Below, in pieces: positions 33,893-44,102 of a stretch of 64,000 nucleotides of DNA; position 1 is the first letter of the stretch; the number at the start of each line of letters is the position of its first letter. Both the position numbers and the translations under genes were made by a program. Origin of the DNA: Delphinus delphis (Eukaryota; Chordata; Mammalia; Artiodactyla; Delphinidae). A model generated the notes under the pieces. It saw only the letters and a program-made list of their open reading frames with translations, was not told the DNA's origin and made no database searches. The stretch spans positions 59,952,080-60,016,079 of the forward strand of contig NC_082694.2 of the NCBI RefSeq assembly GCF_949987515.2, given 5' to 3'.

Positions 33893-34103
33893 TAAAGCAC
33901 AGCAGCTAATGGCAAGTAGTTCTGGACCCAGACACACCTTGACTCATATCCTCACACTTCCTGACTGTGTAAACCTGGGCATACTTCCTCCTCTAAGTGG
34001 GAACAATGATAGTGTGCCTCCCTCTTTGGGTTGTGTGAGGACTGAATAATATCTCAGAGGTAAAAGAGCTTAGCACAACACTCAGTAAATAGTAGCTGGT
34101 GGG
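33893..34103 (+). repeat. MIR SINE, sense
   Basis: The order gcaagtagttctggacccag, gactgtgtaaacctgggcat, acttcctcctctaagtggga, gtgaggactgaataatatct, gcttagcacaacactcagta, aatagtagctggt is a near-full-length MIR. Confidence 0.78.
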
Positions 34104-34535
34104 AACTAGATGTTAAAATTTTTGAAGTTGTCATTCTAAGTTCTCAGAGGCCATTTTGGGTGAATAATGTCTGGAATTCTGGGAAGAATTACGTGAGTGG
34201 TCCCTTTGGGGTCTGCAGTTTTAAGGCAATTATCTACCTCTTGGAGGAATTTTTGATTTGGGGTTTAGATGCTGTCGTCATACATCGTCAGGCTGTGCTG
34301 TTTCCTCTCTAACCCCATATCTATTTGCTAACATAAGTTTAAAAGAAGAAGGGATCCTTCGTAGGAAGAAGGATTTGCGGTTCAAATTTATTAAACTATC
34401 TGATGATCAGAGATGGACCCAAGGGAGGGCACACAGCAGGGAAGGACTACTGATCAAGACGGGAGGGTACTGTGGACTAATGACTCCCAACTCACACTGG
34501 GGTCCACCAGCCCAATGCAAATGATGTGTCTTAGA

Positions 34536-34538
<3 letters not shown>
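34104..34538. other. Single-copy non-coding stretch
   Basis: About 430 bp without recognised elements. Confidence 0.5.
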
Positions 34539-34578
<40 letters not shown>

Positions 34579-34612
34579 ACGCACGCGCACGCACGCACGC
34601 ACATGCATATAC
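34539..34612. repeat. (GT)n / (GCAC)n alternating purine-pyrimidine tract
   Basis: Seventy-four consecutive bases strictly alternate purine and pyrimidine: about 19 GT units, then GCACGCAC and GCGCACGC units, then ATGCATATAC. Such tracts are the standard sequence context for left-handed Z-DNA and are mutable microsatellites. Confidence 0.95.
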
Positions 34613-34779
34613 TGAAGGAATTTAACACTTGGAGTCAGAGCACTCCAGACGTCCACAGTTTTACTCTGAACGCCTGGGACCTAGCCTGGCACAGAAAGAA
34701 CAACCTTCCCTTCCAGCAAGATTGGGCTGGAGCTGTTGGAAGTGAGGTTACAGGCAGCCCCCGCTTTGACATGACTGTG

Positions 34780-35225
34780 AAACACGTCAAAGCAGCAGCA
34801 GCTCTGTCTGGAATTTCATCTTTCCCTTCTGCCTGCAGCAGCTGAGGTTAGATTTAACATTTCTTTAAAAAGGGGGGCACATCTGACCTTCTAACCCACC
34901 CAAAGGCAAATTTGGGGGTCATTACCCAATGACACTGAATAGGACAAATGTCTTTTATAAGCCTTTAACTGCAGTGACGACATATTAACAACCCTTATCA
35001 GTTATGAAATCGGACTCGAGGACCAATGACAGTCATTAACATTCCTGGAGCTGTGCTGGCCTGTTACTGGTAAATAATTTCAACCACTGATATGTCTGCT
35101 AATTAGAAGAGAATGGCTGCCAACTTTCCATTGCTTCTTTGACCCCACATGCCACATAAATTAAATGTCGGAAAAGAATAAAAGTTGAAATGCCTAACCT
35201 GGAATAATATTTAGAAACCTCAGGG
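34780..35225. other. Candidate conserved non-coding element
   Basis: This repeat-free block has dense homeodomain-like and nuclear-receptor-like words: cattaacattcctgg, gctaattagaag, ggtaaataattt, ctttgaccccac, cctttataag-like ttttataagcc. It has no open frame. I suspect a regulatory element from its texture alone. Conservation was not tested. Confidence 0.25.
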
Positions 35226-35514
35226 AAGGTCAAGATTCAAAAAAAAAAAAAAAGAGCTTGATGCTGGTCCAAGAATCTTCCTCTTGGAAATATATATAGA
35301 GGTTTCTCCATTGCCCTTTAACTACTCCCAGAGTGCTGGTTAAGTATGGCCAGGAATTAAGTGGCAAAGAGGAACAGGTTGAATCTTGCCCTTTATCCCT
35401 TAATTAGTCTCACCCTAAACCCCACCCCACAAGCTCTTCTGAACGAGGAGGTTAGAGGAGAAATAAAAGTCAAGAGCAGAGAATTATGGGAGAAGACAGG
35501 CAAATATTCTGAAT

Positions 35515-35685
35515 CACTGATTCTTAAAGCTGGCTGCACATTGGAGTCACCTGGGGAGCCTTAGAAATACTGATGCCTGAATCCTGTCCCCAAAGATTCT
35601 GCTTTCAATGGTATAGGGTATGACCTAGGCATCAGGATTTTATAAAGTTCCCCAGGGGGATGCAGCCAAGGTTGAAAACCACTGC
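35515..35685. mobile_element. MER5-like hAT element (first of three)
   Basis: It begins cactgattcttaaagctgg, includes ttggagtcacctggggagcc, and ends ggttgaaaaccactgc. These are the diverged inverted ends of the MER5A layout. Confidence 0.72.
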
Positions 35686-35757
35686 TTTAATGTAACTCAG
35701 AAGAGAGAATCAGGAAATGAATTTGTGATCACCTCGTACCTGGCAAGACTCCTTAAT

Positions 35758-35895
35758 GGTAGTGTTTCTTAACCCTGGCTGAATATCAGAATCATCTAGG
35801 CAGCTTTTAAAACATCCAATGCCAGGATCCCACTGCACTCAAATTAATTCAGGGTCTCTAGAGTTGGATATGAGCAGTAGCGTTATAAAGTATTG
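35758..35895. mobile_element. MER5-like hAT fragment (second of three)
   Basis: Starts ggtagtgtttcttaaccctg, continues atcagaatcatctaggcagc and ttttaaaacatccaatgcc, and decays before its right terminus. Confidence 0.6.
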
Positions 35896-35930
35896 ATTCT
35901 CCTTTGAGCCACGATCAAGAATTACTAAGA

Positions 35931-36060
35931 CATGGTTCTCAAACTTTTAGCATACATAGAAATCACCCAGTGAGACTATTAAAAATATATATTCTTGCAT
36001 TCTATCCCCAGAGGGTGGGCCTATAACAGACCCCGCAGGTGATTTTGAGGAAGGTGATCA
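35931..36060. mobile_element. MER5-like hAT fragment (third of three)
   Basis: Starts catggttctcaaacttttag, continues catacatagaaatcacccag and cccgcaggtgattttgagg, again without a clear right terminus. Confidence 0.62.
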
Positions 36061-36155
36061 TTAAGGCCACTCTTGTCCATCGTTCTTATTGCTTTCTCAT
36101 GCTGACCAAGATGCGCTTTGCTCAACAAAAATGCACCTCTGCCATCTGGTCTTTG

Positions 36156-36358
36156 GTGGTTCTCGACCGAAGAGGTGGGGAGGGGAAGCAGTACCACCTT
36201 CCTGGGGGCATTTGGAAGTATCTAGGCTTATCTTCTAACGATCATGGTTGAAGCTGCAGCAGATGTTTAGTGAATGAAGGCCATGGATGCCAAACAGCCT
36301 GTCTTACAAAAAGAATTGTCCTGGCCAAATATCAATAGTGCTTCCAGTGAGAGACACT
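36156..36358 (-). mobile_element. MER20-like hAT element, antisense
   Basis: The order gtggttctcgaccg, cctgggggcatttggaagta, aaagaattgtcctggccaaa, tatcaatagtgcttcc is the reverse complement of the ~220-bp MER20 layout. It is more diverged than the sense copy at 37089. Confidence 0.68.
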
Positions 36359-37088
36359 AGAAGGTGAAATGGTTTGGACTGTGTGTGACCTGAAGTATCA
36401 AGGTAGAGATTTTAGCACCAGGTAGGCATCAAGGTCAGTGGTCATTAGATTTGAGGAAAGGTCTCAAAGTTCAGGAAGCCAAGATATGTGAAAAAGCATC
36501 TTTCCCAGATAGCTACATTTCTCTCTTCTCCTTGTCTCTCCAAGGAGGCAATTCTAACTCCTTCACCCTAACCCTGGCCCCAGTCTCTATTAGGGACTCA
36601 GATATGGACCCCAAAGTCCTCTGCTCATTTTTGGTGAAGTCACAACACAGGTGGTACTTCCACTCGCCCCCAGACTGTCTTCCTAGCCAGCTGGCCTTGG
36701 GCGAGCACATAATCAGGCAGGGCTTGTGTTCTCCATCTGCAAAATCAGTGGGTTGAGCTGTGTGGTTTCTACAGCCCCGTTTATTTCCAGCATTTAATGG
36801 TTCTATTCCAGGTTAGGAAGTCTTGGTCTCAGTAGAGAACTGTCTCAAGATATCATTCCTATCTGTTCAGCTGATACCTGAAATACCGTTACTGGAGCCA
36901 AATTTTGAATCCACAATGAGAGATCAGGCTTAAACTAAATTGTCCTGAAAGAAGGATTACATTAACTTGAATTCCATCTCAGGACCTAGTAACTATCACA
37001 TGGACCTTATCTGAGAGCAGAGTTTGATTCAGTGACATATATTCACTTTTTTTTTCCCCATTAAACATTAATTATGTACTCTTTGTCT
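36359..37088. other. Single-copy stretch with a small MIR-like piece
   Basis: A short MIR-like sense piece (gttctccatctgcaaaatca) lies at 36715-36795. The 101-codon frame at 36451-36756 has no recognisable domain. Confidence 0.5.
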
Positions 37089-37323
37089 TAGGCCTGGGTT
37101 TCTATTGACATTTTGGGGTCTGGTAACGTTTTGTTGTGGGAGGGCTACCCCGTGCATTGGAGGATGTTTATCAGTATCCCTGGCCTCTATTCACTGGGAG
37201 TTAGTAGGATGCCCTCCAGTCATGTAAACCAAAAATGTCTACAGACATTGACACATGTCTACAGACATGGACATTGCCAAATATCCCCTGGGGAAAAAAG
37301 CCACTCCCAGTTGGGAAGCACTG
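37089..37323 (+). mobile_element. MER20-like hAT element, sense, with 20-bp internal duplication
   Basis: The order ttctattgacattttggggt, acgttttgttgtgggagggc, gtgcattggaggatgtttat, tccctggcctctattcactg, aatatcccctggggaaaaaa, gttgggaagcactg is MER20. A 20-bp tandem duplication is present at 37235-37254 and 37255-37274 (18 of 20 identical), which normal MER20 lacks. Confidence 0.8.
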
Positions 37324-37700
37324 TCCTAGATGTTGGGGATGTGATGACTAAGATCCATTCCCTGCTCTCAAGTACCTCATGGTCTAGAAGTGAGGAGAGA
37401 CCCATTGAACAGGTATGATACCTCAAGGGGGTGTTGTGATGAAGTATGCAGGGTATTTAGGGAGCAGAAAGGGCGCTAGGTCAAGGAACAGTCTCCTGGG
37501 CTGAGTCTTCATGGATTGGTAGGAGTTGGCCAAGTAGAGGCCAAGGTGAGGTGGTGTAGCACAGGTGACAGCAGGAACACAGACAGAGAAATAGCTTGGG
37601 GCGGGTGATGGATGTCTTGCTCAACCGTAAGCCAGAGGGCAGGTAGGGGTGACACTGAAGAGGCAGGCAAGGCTTTGTAAGCCTTCTCAGATGTTTTCTT
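37324..37700 (-). mobile_element. LINE-2 fragment, antisense
   Basis: The run gatgttggggatgtgatgac, tccctgctctcaagtacctc, atggtctagaagtgaggaga follows the antisense L2 terminal region. Open frames across 37481-38002 on the minus strand lie partly in this repeat and are not a gene. Confidence 0.55.
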
Positions 37701-37998
37701 CTAGGAAACAGGAGGCAGGGGACAAACATGCTCAGCTTTACATTGTAAATAGGTTCCCTACAGCTCTCTGAAAAGTCTGGATTGTAGCAGACACATTCCA
37801 AGGATGTTGAAACAGGAAATCCATGCAAAAGAAGGTGAAGACCTGAGCCCAGGCAAGGGGTGAGGTGCTGGAGAGGAGACAGGAGTAGGGTGCTGAGGAA
37901 GCAGTATCCCAGGAGCAGCAAGGGAGGCCCCTTTGCACCCAGGGCCAGGGCCCACATTCCAGGGAACGTACACAAAGCAGCAATATCGAACAAAACCT

Positions 37999-38032
37999 TC
38001 ATCTATCTATCTATCATCTGTCTATCTATCTT
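37999..38032. repeat. (TATC)n microsatellite
   Basis: About eight ATCT tetramers with one interruption. Confidence 0.9.
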
Positions 38033-39611
38033 TGTAACTAACCCATTGGCCAGCCAAGCTTTTGACTAGTTTTAAATATGTCGGGAAAGACAAGCCTTCC
38101 CTCGTTTGCAGCTCTGCAGCCAGCGGGTGGTGTTTTGCTGACAGCCAACTGTGCTCGGTAAGAGAGCTTGCCTTTGCATTTCCACATGCTGCTCAGCAGA
38201 TCCAAACCATAGCGGGCCACCCTGGGGGAATTTCTGGAGTCAGGAGGGCTTCAACCATTACCAGCTGCTAATGCTGCTGCCATAATTTCGGCCAAACGGA
38301 CACTGAGAGCCAGGTTGACGAAGACTGCAGGCAAGAAGCAAGGGGCACATACTGGGCTGACAGGCAGTTTCGCACGGGTGTGATGGCTAGCTGGGGAGCT
38401 GTGTGTTTTCCCAGAGCCCCTGAAATCTTTCCTTGGTGGTAACTAAATTGTGCCACGAGTTACATTCGAGTTCCTTTAAGTCAGAGATCAAGCTGGACAA
38501 ACAGCAGGGATGTAATAAGTACGTGTGAAATCGAACCAACAAGAGAGCAAAAACTTTTCCTCAGCTTCAATAGCGCTCCCAAGAGGGAAGCAGGAGTGAC
38601 AACTGAAATCTTGGAGTCCAGGTGGAGACAGGACAAGCGTTTTTAACCTGGAGGACGGGGGTTATTTTGACATGCAGAGCTGACCTGAGGCAAACCCAAG
38701 AATTAGACAAACTCTATTTTTCTACCTTTGTTTTCATGCCATCCCTGGCTTCCCAGGGCTCCTCACTTAGGCTGTTAGGGAGGACCGTGCCAGATGGCAC
38801 TCTGGTTCTAGATTTTTCCTTCAGTCCTCCACCCCGTGCAAACTCATCTCCTCTGTGACCTATGCTGACATGCTCTGCTCTCTGATCTTGGGGGATGTCG
38901 TTCATGAATGTTAAATAACAGCAGAGGTCCTCCATATCCCGTAAGTGAAAGGTTTTCTTCTGCTTGGCTCTGTAAGGGTATAGATTTCCAGTTGCAAAAT
39001 TTGGGTAGGTGAGGAGAGCCTTGATGGGCTTTGAACTGATGACACAATGATGGGCAAGAAGAGACAGGAAGTCTCTTCCTCAGAAATATCTACCTTCTTG
39101 GTAGACCATTTAGAGATTTATTGGCATTGAGCTCTGTGTTTAAAATGAATTGCTTTACATTGGAACATAATATCCTCCGCTGATTGAGATAAAATTCTGG
39201 GAATAGAAATTTTGCCTGGGCTTGAGAGGAGAAAGGAGGAATGTTGTGTTTTGCAGTAGATTTAAGGGACTAAATCCCTTAGTGAGGCGGGGAGTCTTCT
39301 GAAAGCAAGGCAGGGGAGAGCTGGGAAGGGGTTCCAAAACGGAGGTAGCAGTCAACAAGGGAAAGTTTGCCTTACATTGCGATGCCAATTAGTTTGTCTA
39401 GAGCTTTGTGGTTGAATTCCAAATGTCACACAAACCCTTTTTTCTGGAATGCTGAATCAAGGAGAGGCTGTCTCTATAGATCAGTACCTTTGCCATCCTC
39501 GCCCCTGATCTAGGGCAAGGTGGAGAAAGCAGAAAGGAAACTAACAATAAGCAGAGAAAAAATATTTCCTGAAATTCCTTCATGATGTACTTAGAATTCT
39601 AGGAAGTTAAA
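38033..39611. other. Single-copy stretch, candidate regulatory DNA
   Basis: About 1.6 kb free of recognised repeats. The part at 38060-38560 is balanced in GC, retains CpGs in a CpG-poor window and has words such as tttgcatttccacatg, ttcagccaaac-like tcggccaaacgg and cagctgctaatgctgctgcc. No open frame supports an exon. Confidence 0.3.
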
Positions 39612-39700
39612 GCTGTGAGGGACCTGAGCGATCCCCTCATTTAATGCTTCTTTTTTATAGCTGAGGCCCAGAAAGAGTAAGAGTCAACTCTAGAACCCGG
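39612..39700 (-). repeat. MIR-like fragment, antisense
   Basis: The words tgagggacctgagcgatccc and agctgaggcccagaaagagt followed by gaacccgggcatggt are a decayed antisense MIR-like core. Confidence 0.42.
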
Positions 39701-39798
39701 GCATGGTAGTTCAAAGAGTAGGGTCTGCCTAGCATCCAGTGGGATGGCGCTTAGCATGGGAGAAAAATGGTTTTTCTTATGAAACACGAATACCTGAG

Positions 39799-40159
39799 TT
39801 GGGCCTTCCCTGGTGGCGCAATGGTTGAGAATCTGCCTGCCAATGCAGGGGACACGGGTTCGATCCCTGGTCCAGGAAGATCCCATGGAGCAACTAAGCC
39901 CATGCATCACAACTACTGAGCCTGAGCTCTAGACCCTGCGAGCCACAACTACTGAGCCCGAGTGCCACAACTACTGAAGTCCGCATGCCTAGAGCCCAAG
40001 CTCTGCAACAAGAGAAGCCACCACAATAAGAAGCCCGCGCACTGCAACGAAGAGTAGCCCCCGCTCGCCGCAACTAGAGAAAAGCCTGCGCACAGCAACG
40101 AAGCCCCAATGCAGCCAAAAATAAATAAATAAATAAATTTATTAAAAAAAACAAAACAA
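39799..40159 (+). mobile_element. CHR-1-like SINE, sense
   Basis: The head is gccttccctggtggcgcaat with a B-box-like gggttcgatccc. The body has ccacaactactgag modules and the tail is aataaataaataaattt. A perfect 11-bp target duplication, gaatacctgag, lies at 39788-39798 and 40160-40170. Confidence 0.96.
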
Positions 40160-40170
40160 GAATACCTGAG

Positions 40171-40656
40171 CAGAAAGGCTATTCCGCAGTGGCTGCACGG
40201 TTTTGGTTAAACCTCTTGCAATTACCCATCCCATAGCTGAGATCCGGAATTTCTGCTTCTTGATAGTGCTTGCCATTAGGCTTATTAAAGGGTCTGTCTC
40301 CTGTCAAGCTGACAGTGACCTCACGGTCGAGGGAGGCGGAAGCGGCTCAAGCTGCCTGAAGAAAGCAGCCTCAGAAGAGCAGCTTTGCCAAACACGAGGA
40401 CATCGCCAGGTGAAGCTGTGTGTTCACAGCATATCTGCATTGGCTTCCTTATATAAACGCACACCGGGTTTATCCCGTAGCTTTGCGTTCCCTCTGGCTG
40501 CAAAACTCCCAGGGTGGCTGCATCTCACTTTAAGCTGTGAGGCCTTAGACTAAGTACAAGTATGTTCCTCTCCAAGTATCAACCCAGATTCTCAGAGAAA
40601 CTAAGACAGAATTGTTTTATGAACTACCTCACCTTCCCTTCAGAGCTGAAGATGGG
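40171..40656. other. Single-copy stretch
   Basis: About 490 bp, repeat-free, with several retained CpGs (ggaggcggaagcggctc) and a TATA-like ccttatataaacgcac at 40450. The 116-codon sense frame at 40203-40553 has no domain I recognise. Confidence 0.4.
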
Positions 40657-40669
40657 CTGCAATGGTCTT

Positions 40670-41033
40670 TTTTTAAAATTTTTATAAATTTATTTATTTA
40701 TTTTACTTACTGTTGGCTGTGTTGGGTCTTCGTTGCTGCGCGCGAGCTTTCTCTAGTTGCGGTGAGCAGGGGCTACTCTTCGTTGCGGTGTGCGGGCTTC
40801 TCATTGCTGTGGCTTCTCTTGTTGCAGAGCACGGGCTCTAGGCACGCGGGCTTCAGTAGTTGTGGCATGCGGGCTCAGTAGTTGTGGCTCGCGGGCTCTA
40901 GAGCGCAGGCTCAGTTGTTGTGGCGCACGGGCTTAGTTGCTCCGCGGCATGTGGGATCTTCCCGGACCAGGGCTTGAACCCGTGCCCCTGCATTGGCAGG
41001 CAGATTCTTAACCACTGCGCCACCGGGGAAGTC
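40670..41033 (-). mobile_element. CHR-1-like SINE, antisense
   Basis: Left T-rich tail, right head ccaccggggaagtc, low divergence (many intact CpGs such as tgctgcgcgcgagc). The target duplication ctgcaatg(g/t)tctt lies at 40657-40669 and 41034-41046. Confidence 0.95.
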
Positions 41034-41046
41034 CTGCAATGTTCTT

Positions 41047-43755
41047 GCCTAGAATTTTTAAAGAACAGACTTCAGTGGATTGTGAGGTATGGTATACCAA
41101 ACCATAAAGATTATAACCAAATACCTCAGGCATGAAAGACTTGTGACCTACAAGTACAAGGACAGGAAGTGTGAAAAATATACTCAGTTTTCTGTATCCT
41201 GAATGCCATGAGCGAAAACTAAAATGACTTAAATCCTGTTTCAAAGCAAAAGTTTAGGAGGATAGCTCAGAGGTGTGTCTCCTAGAATCACTGAGAAGAG
41301 AGAGTCTCAAGCTTGGGCAGGGCAGAGAGAGCAACAGAAACATGCCCAGGAACGAGCATTACACAATGCTGTGCTTTACCAACAAGTCCTCTAACCCTTA
41401 CTCCCAACCGCAAGGGGTCTTTCTCTACAGCATCTTCCTAATATGAGCAACCTCCTGGCATTTCCAGCTTACATAGCTGTATGTATAATTCAGTGGCTCA
41501 TGGGGAAGTTGAAAATAGGCAATTCACATTAAATTGTCATACGAAACTTTCAACAGAAATCCACCCAATTGTATTTCTCTTATTGGGCAAAGATGAGAAA
41601 TTATCCCCCAATGTAAGAGTCATTCTCTACCTTGGTTTTTCAATTTATCAACTTTATCAATGGAGGGACATTTCAGCCCACATCCATAACTTCCATGTCC
41701 CTCCTCTAAGTATCACTCAAGACCACCTCAACTGTCCCAGGATGAGCCCCAGAAGCCCTGTTGGCTATCTCATCAAATGTGGGTTCAGATAGTTTGTTCT
41801 GGCACATGTGGTCTACTTTAAAAATCTGTGCTTGGATTTAAAACAAAGGGAAATTATTCAATGAATGCTTTCAACTCCATCATACCCCCTTTGTGTCCAC
41901 AAGAGAATACTTTGGGTTCAAAACCAGGGACCAATGGGGGATCCAATTTACCTTACACCTTATCCCCAAGGCCAATTCAGTTTTAGTATAAATAGCTTAG
42001 AGGTGATGGCCTAGTCCAGGTCAGGTTTAGGGAGCGAGATCTCTTCTGCCCAGAGGTCGTCTCCCCAAAAACCCATGCATTAAATTCCACACTTTCTCCT
42101 CTAGTCTGTTTCATTTTCTGCTGCACTCTGAATGCTTAGGACTCAGCCCCCTCATGAGCTGTGAGACCACCTGCCTTGGCCAAAGTCACAGCTAGAGTTT
42201 CTATTTTACAGTGTTCTTCAGAGACAGACCACTTAGCAAAACACAGGATGTTTTCTCAACAAGGGTCACTTCTAAGAAAGGGCTAGTCTTCACAGCTGGT
42301 ATTTGACTTGCTTCACTGCCAATAAAATGGGGTTGGAGTGAGCCGCATCTGGCAGTCTCTTCTTAGCCCTATTAGCTTATTTAAAAAGGCCTTCATTTTC
42401 GGCCTTACTGAATCTTTATTTGTTTGGCTTCCCCCCCAACCCCAGTGATTTTTCTGGTCTGCCCACCATCCTCTGAGAAGAGGGACCAAAAGCAAAGTTG
42501 GAGTGACCCCCCCCCCCGCCCCCCAGTGCCAGTTCCTGTTCTCAGCCTCTGCTCCACACACTAGGCCCCCCTGGGGTTTGATCTGCCCTTCCAACAATGA
42601 ATCTCCAATATCGTGATAGGCACGTTTGTGTTGGGGTTTCTAACCCCTCACCGGAGTTAATACGATATAAAGCATCTCTGGATTTATAGCTTGCATTTGG
42701 CTTGGTCAGTGCAATCGTTATCTGCCAAGGGAAATACCAGCAGGGGACAGAGACTAGTGAGAGAATCAAACAAACATAATTTACTCCTTACTAAACCAGA
42801 AAGCAAACCTGCCATCTGTGTCCACATATCCTTCTGCAGGAGGCTTGGAAGCAAATTCTCTTGACTTCAAAGTGGCAATTCCGTACACTCGGCAGAGGTT
42901 CCTGTAGCTTCCTTTGAGTAAGACGCTCTCTGAAACCTTTCAGAACTGGAACTTAACCCTCTGAATAACCTATGCATTCTCTCCAACTCTCAGTGTTTCA
43001 GGAGGAGTTCATTACAATGAATTCCCCACTCCCTCTTTTATTTTCCTGCAGAAGTTCACTGTGTGATTGGCTCAGCTTCACTCACTAACATCCTCTTCAT
43101 CTCAGGTTCTTCTGCCTGAAGTTGTTATTATCAGGCGCTGGTCCCTGGGCCAGCTGCAGTCACTGAAGCTATTATGTCAACTTTTCTCCCCCTCCTGAAC
43201 TTTGCTTCACTTGGCTTCATTTTCTGAATACATTTTTGTCTGAGATGGAAGGAGAGGACTGGGAGGGGAAAAGCTGTTCTCTCAAAGCTGTGCCCACTCC
43301 TGAAAAATTGACCAGTTAGCCGAGTCCTTTAGGCCTAAAAGCAGTTTTATCCCCAAATAATGAAAAACTGAGCAAAATATATGACTCCAAGGGGTCTGTC
43401 TCCAGTTGCCTTTTTCTTCAAAGAAAGTTTCCTCCAATGGGTTCTCCATCCAAATGAACTCTTTTACGCACAACTTTTGTTCAGAATGTGAGGGGAGGCC
43501 AAGGGGAGGCCGGAGGCATCCCCGCAGTGAAACCCAGGAGGTTTCAGGAAGACACTGTGATTTTCTGCCTGATAAAGACCCTATAACATTTTGCCACATA
43601 AACCAAAAGATTCCACCAATCCTCTGTCCATCAAGCTTCTGTCATTTCTCTAAATGAGAGAAGCCTCCTTCCCCAGGAAATGGCAAAAGCCTATGTAGGT
43701 GGGTCGTGGTCTATGTAACAGTGACACAGCTTTCCCCCTTTGGCAAGTCCCTGAC
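41047..43755. other. Mostly single-copy stretch
   Basis: About 2.7 kb. A segment at 41890-42120 has a TATA-like agtataaatag (41976-41990) and ATTAAA near 42080 with a pyrimidine-rich follow-up, which could be a decayed LTR or an isolated promoter-like pattern. A C-run lies at 42507-42524. Open frames are short and domain-free. Confidence 0.4.
42507..42524. repeat. Poly-C tract
   Basis: Eighteen bases, all C except one G. Confidence 0.95.
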
Positions 43756-44102
43756 CTATGTTTGGATCTCTGAGCAGCCAGATTCCTGTGAATCTTCTTT
43801 AGTCTGTTATTGGTGTCCACGGCTTCCTTCTGGTAGAACTTCTTGGAGGTCTCCATGTTAAAAACTCTGCTGCACTCTTGGGAGCATCACCAACCAGAAG
43901 CTGAGGGACACGGTTTCATTTATCTTCTCTTTACTGTCACTCACAACAATGTATGCTCCCTTCCAGCACTGGGAGTCAGCCTTCTTCTTTGATGGACAGA
44001 TGGATCCCTTCATGCTTGTAGCTTTGGTACACAGCTCATAGGTCCTTAGTAGGTCCTCAGTAAGTGGCTCTATGGAATTTAGTAAATGGTCCCTTTTCGT
44101 CC
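43756..44102 (-). other. Two exon-like open segments, antisense, unidentified
   Basis: On the minus strand, a segment at 44102-43945 follows an acceptor-like ttcgtgttggcccttcag and ends before a good donor-like gtgagt. Its open frame reads KRDHLLNSIEPLTEDLLRT with several Cys and Lys further on. A second segment, 43866-43756, follows gtgcagcag and ends before gtcagg. It encodes METSKKFYQKEAVDTNNRL and then KKIHRNLAAQRSK, with codon choice that looks coding. I recognise no family. The first segment ends in phase 0 while the second needs a 2-base carry-over, so they do not splice in frame as drawn. A decayed or novel small gene, or chance, are all possible. Confidence 0.15.

Noticed and set aside
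37481..38002. 173-codon antisense frame with hydrophobic start resembling a signal peptide
   Set aside because: Its C-terminal part lies in antisense L2 sequence and the Leu/Cys-rich stretch is a low-complexity by-product. Overlapping frames in two other registers argue for chance.
43756..43866. LKKIHRNLAAQRSK read as a bZIP basic region
   Set aside because: The similarity to the AAQRS core of bZIP factors is only a few residues, there is no leucine zipper downstream, and the N-R order differs.
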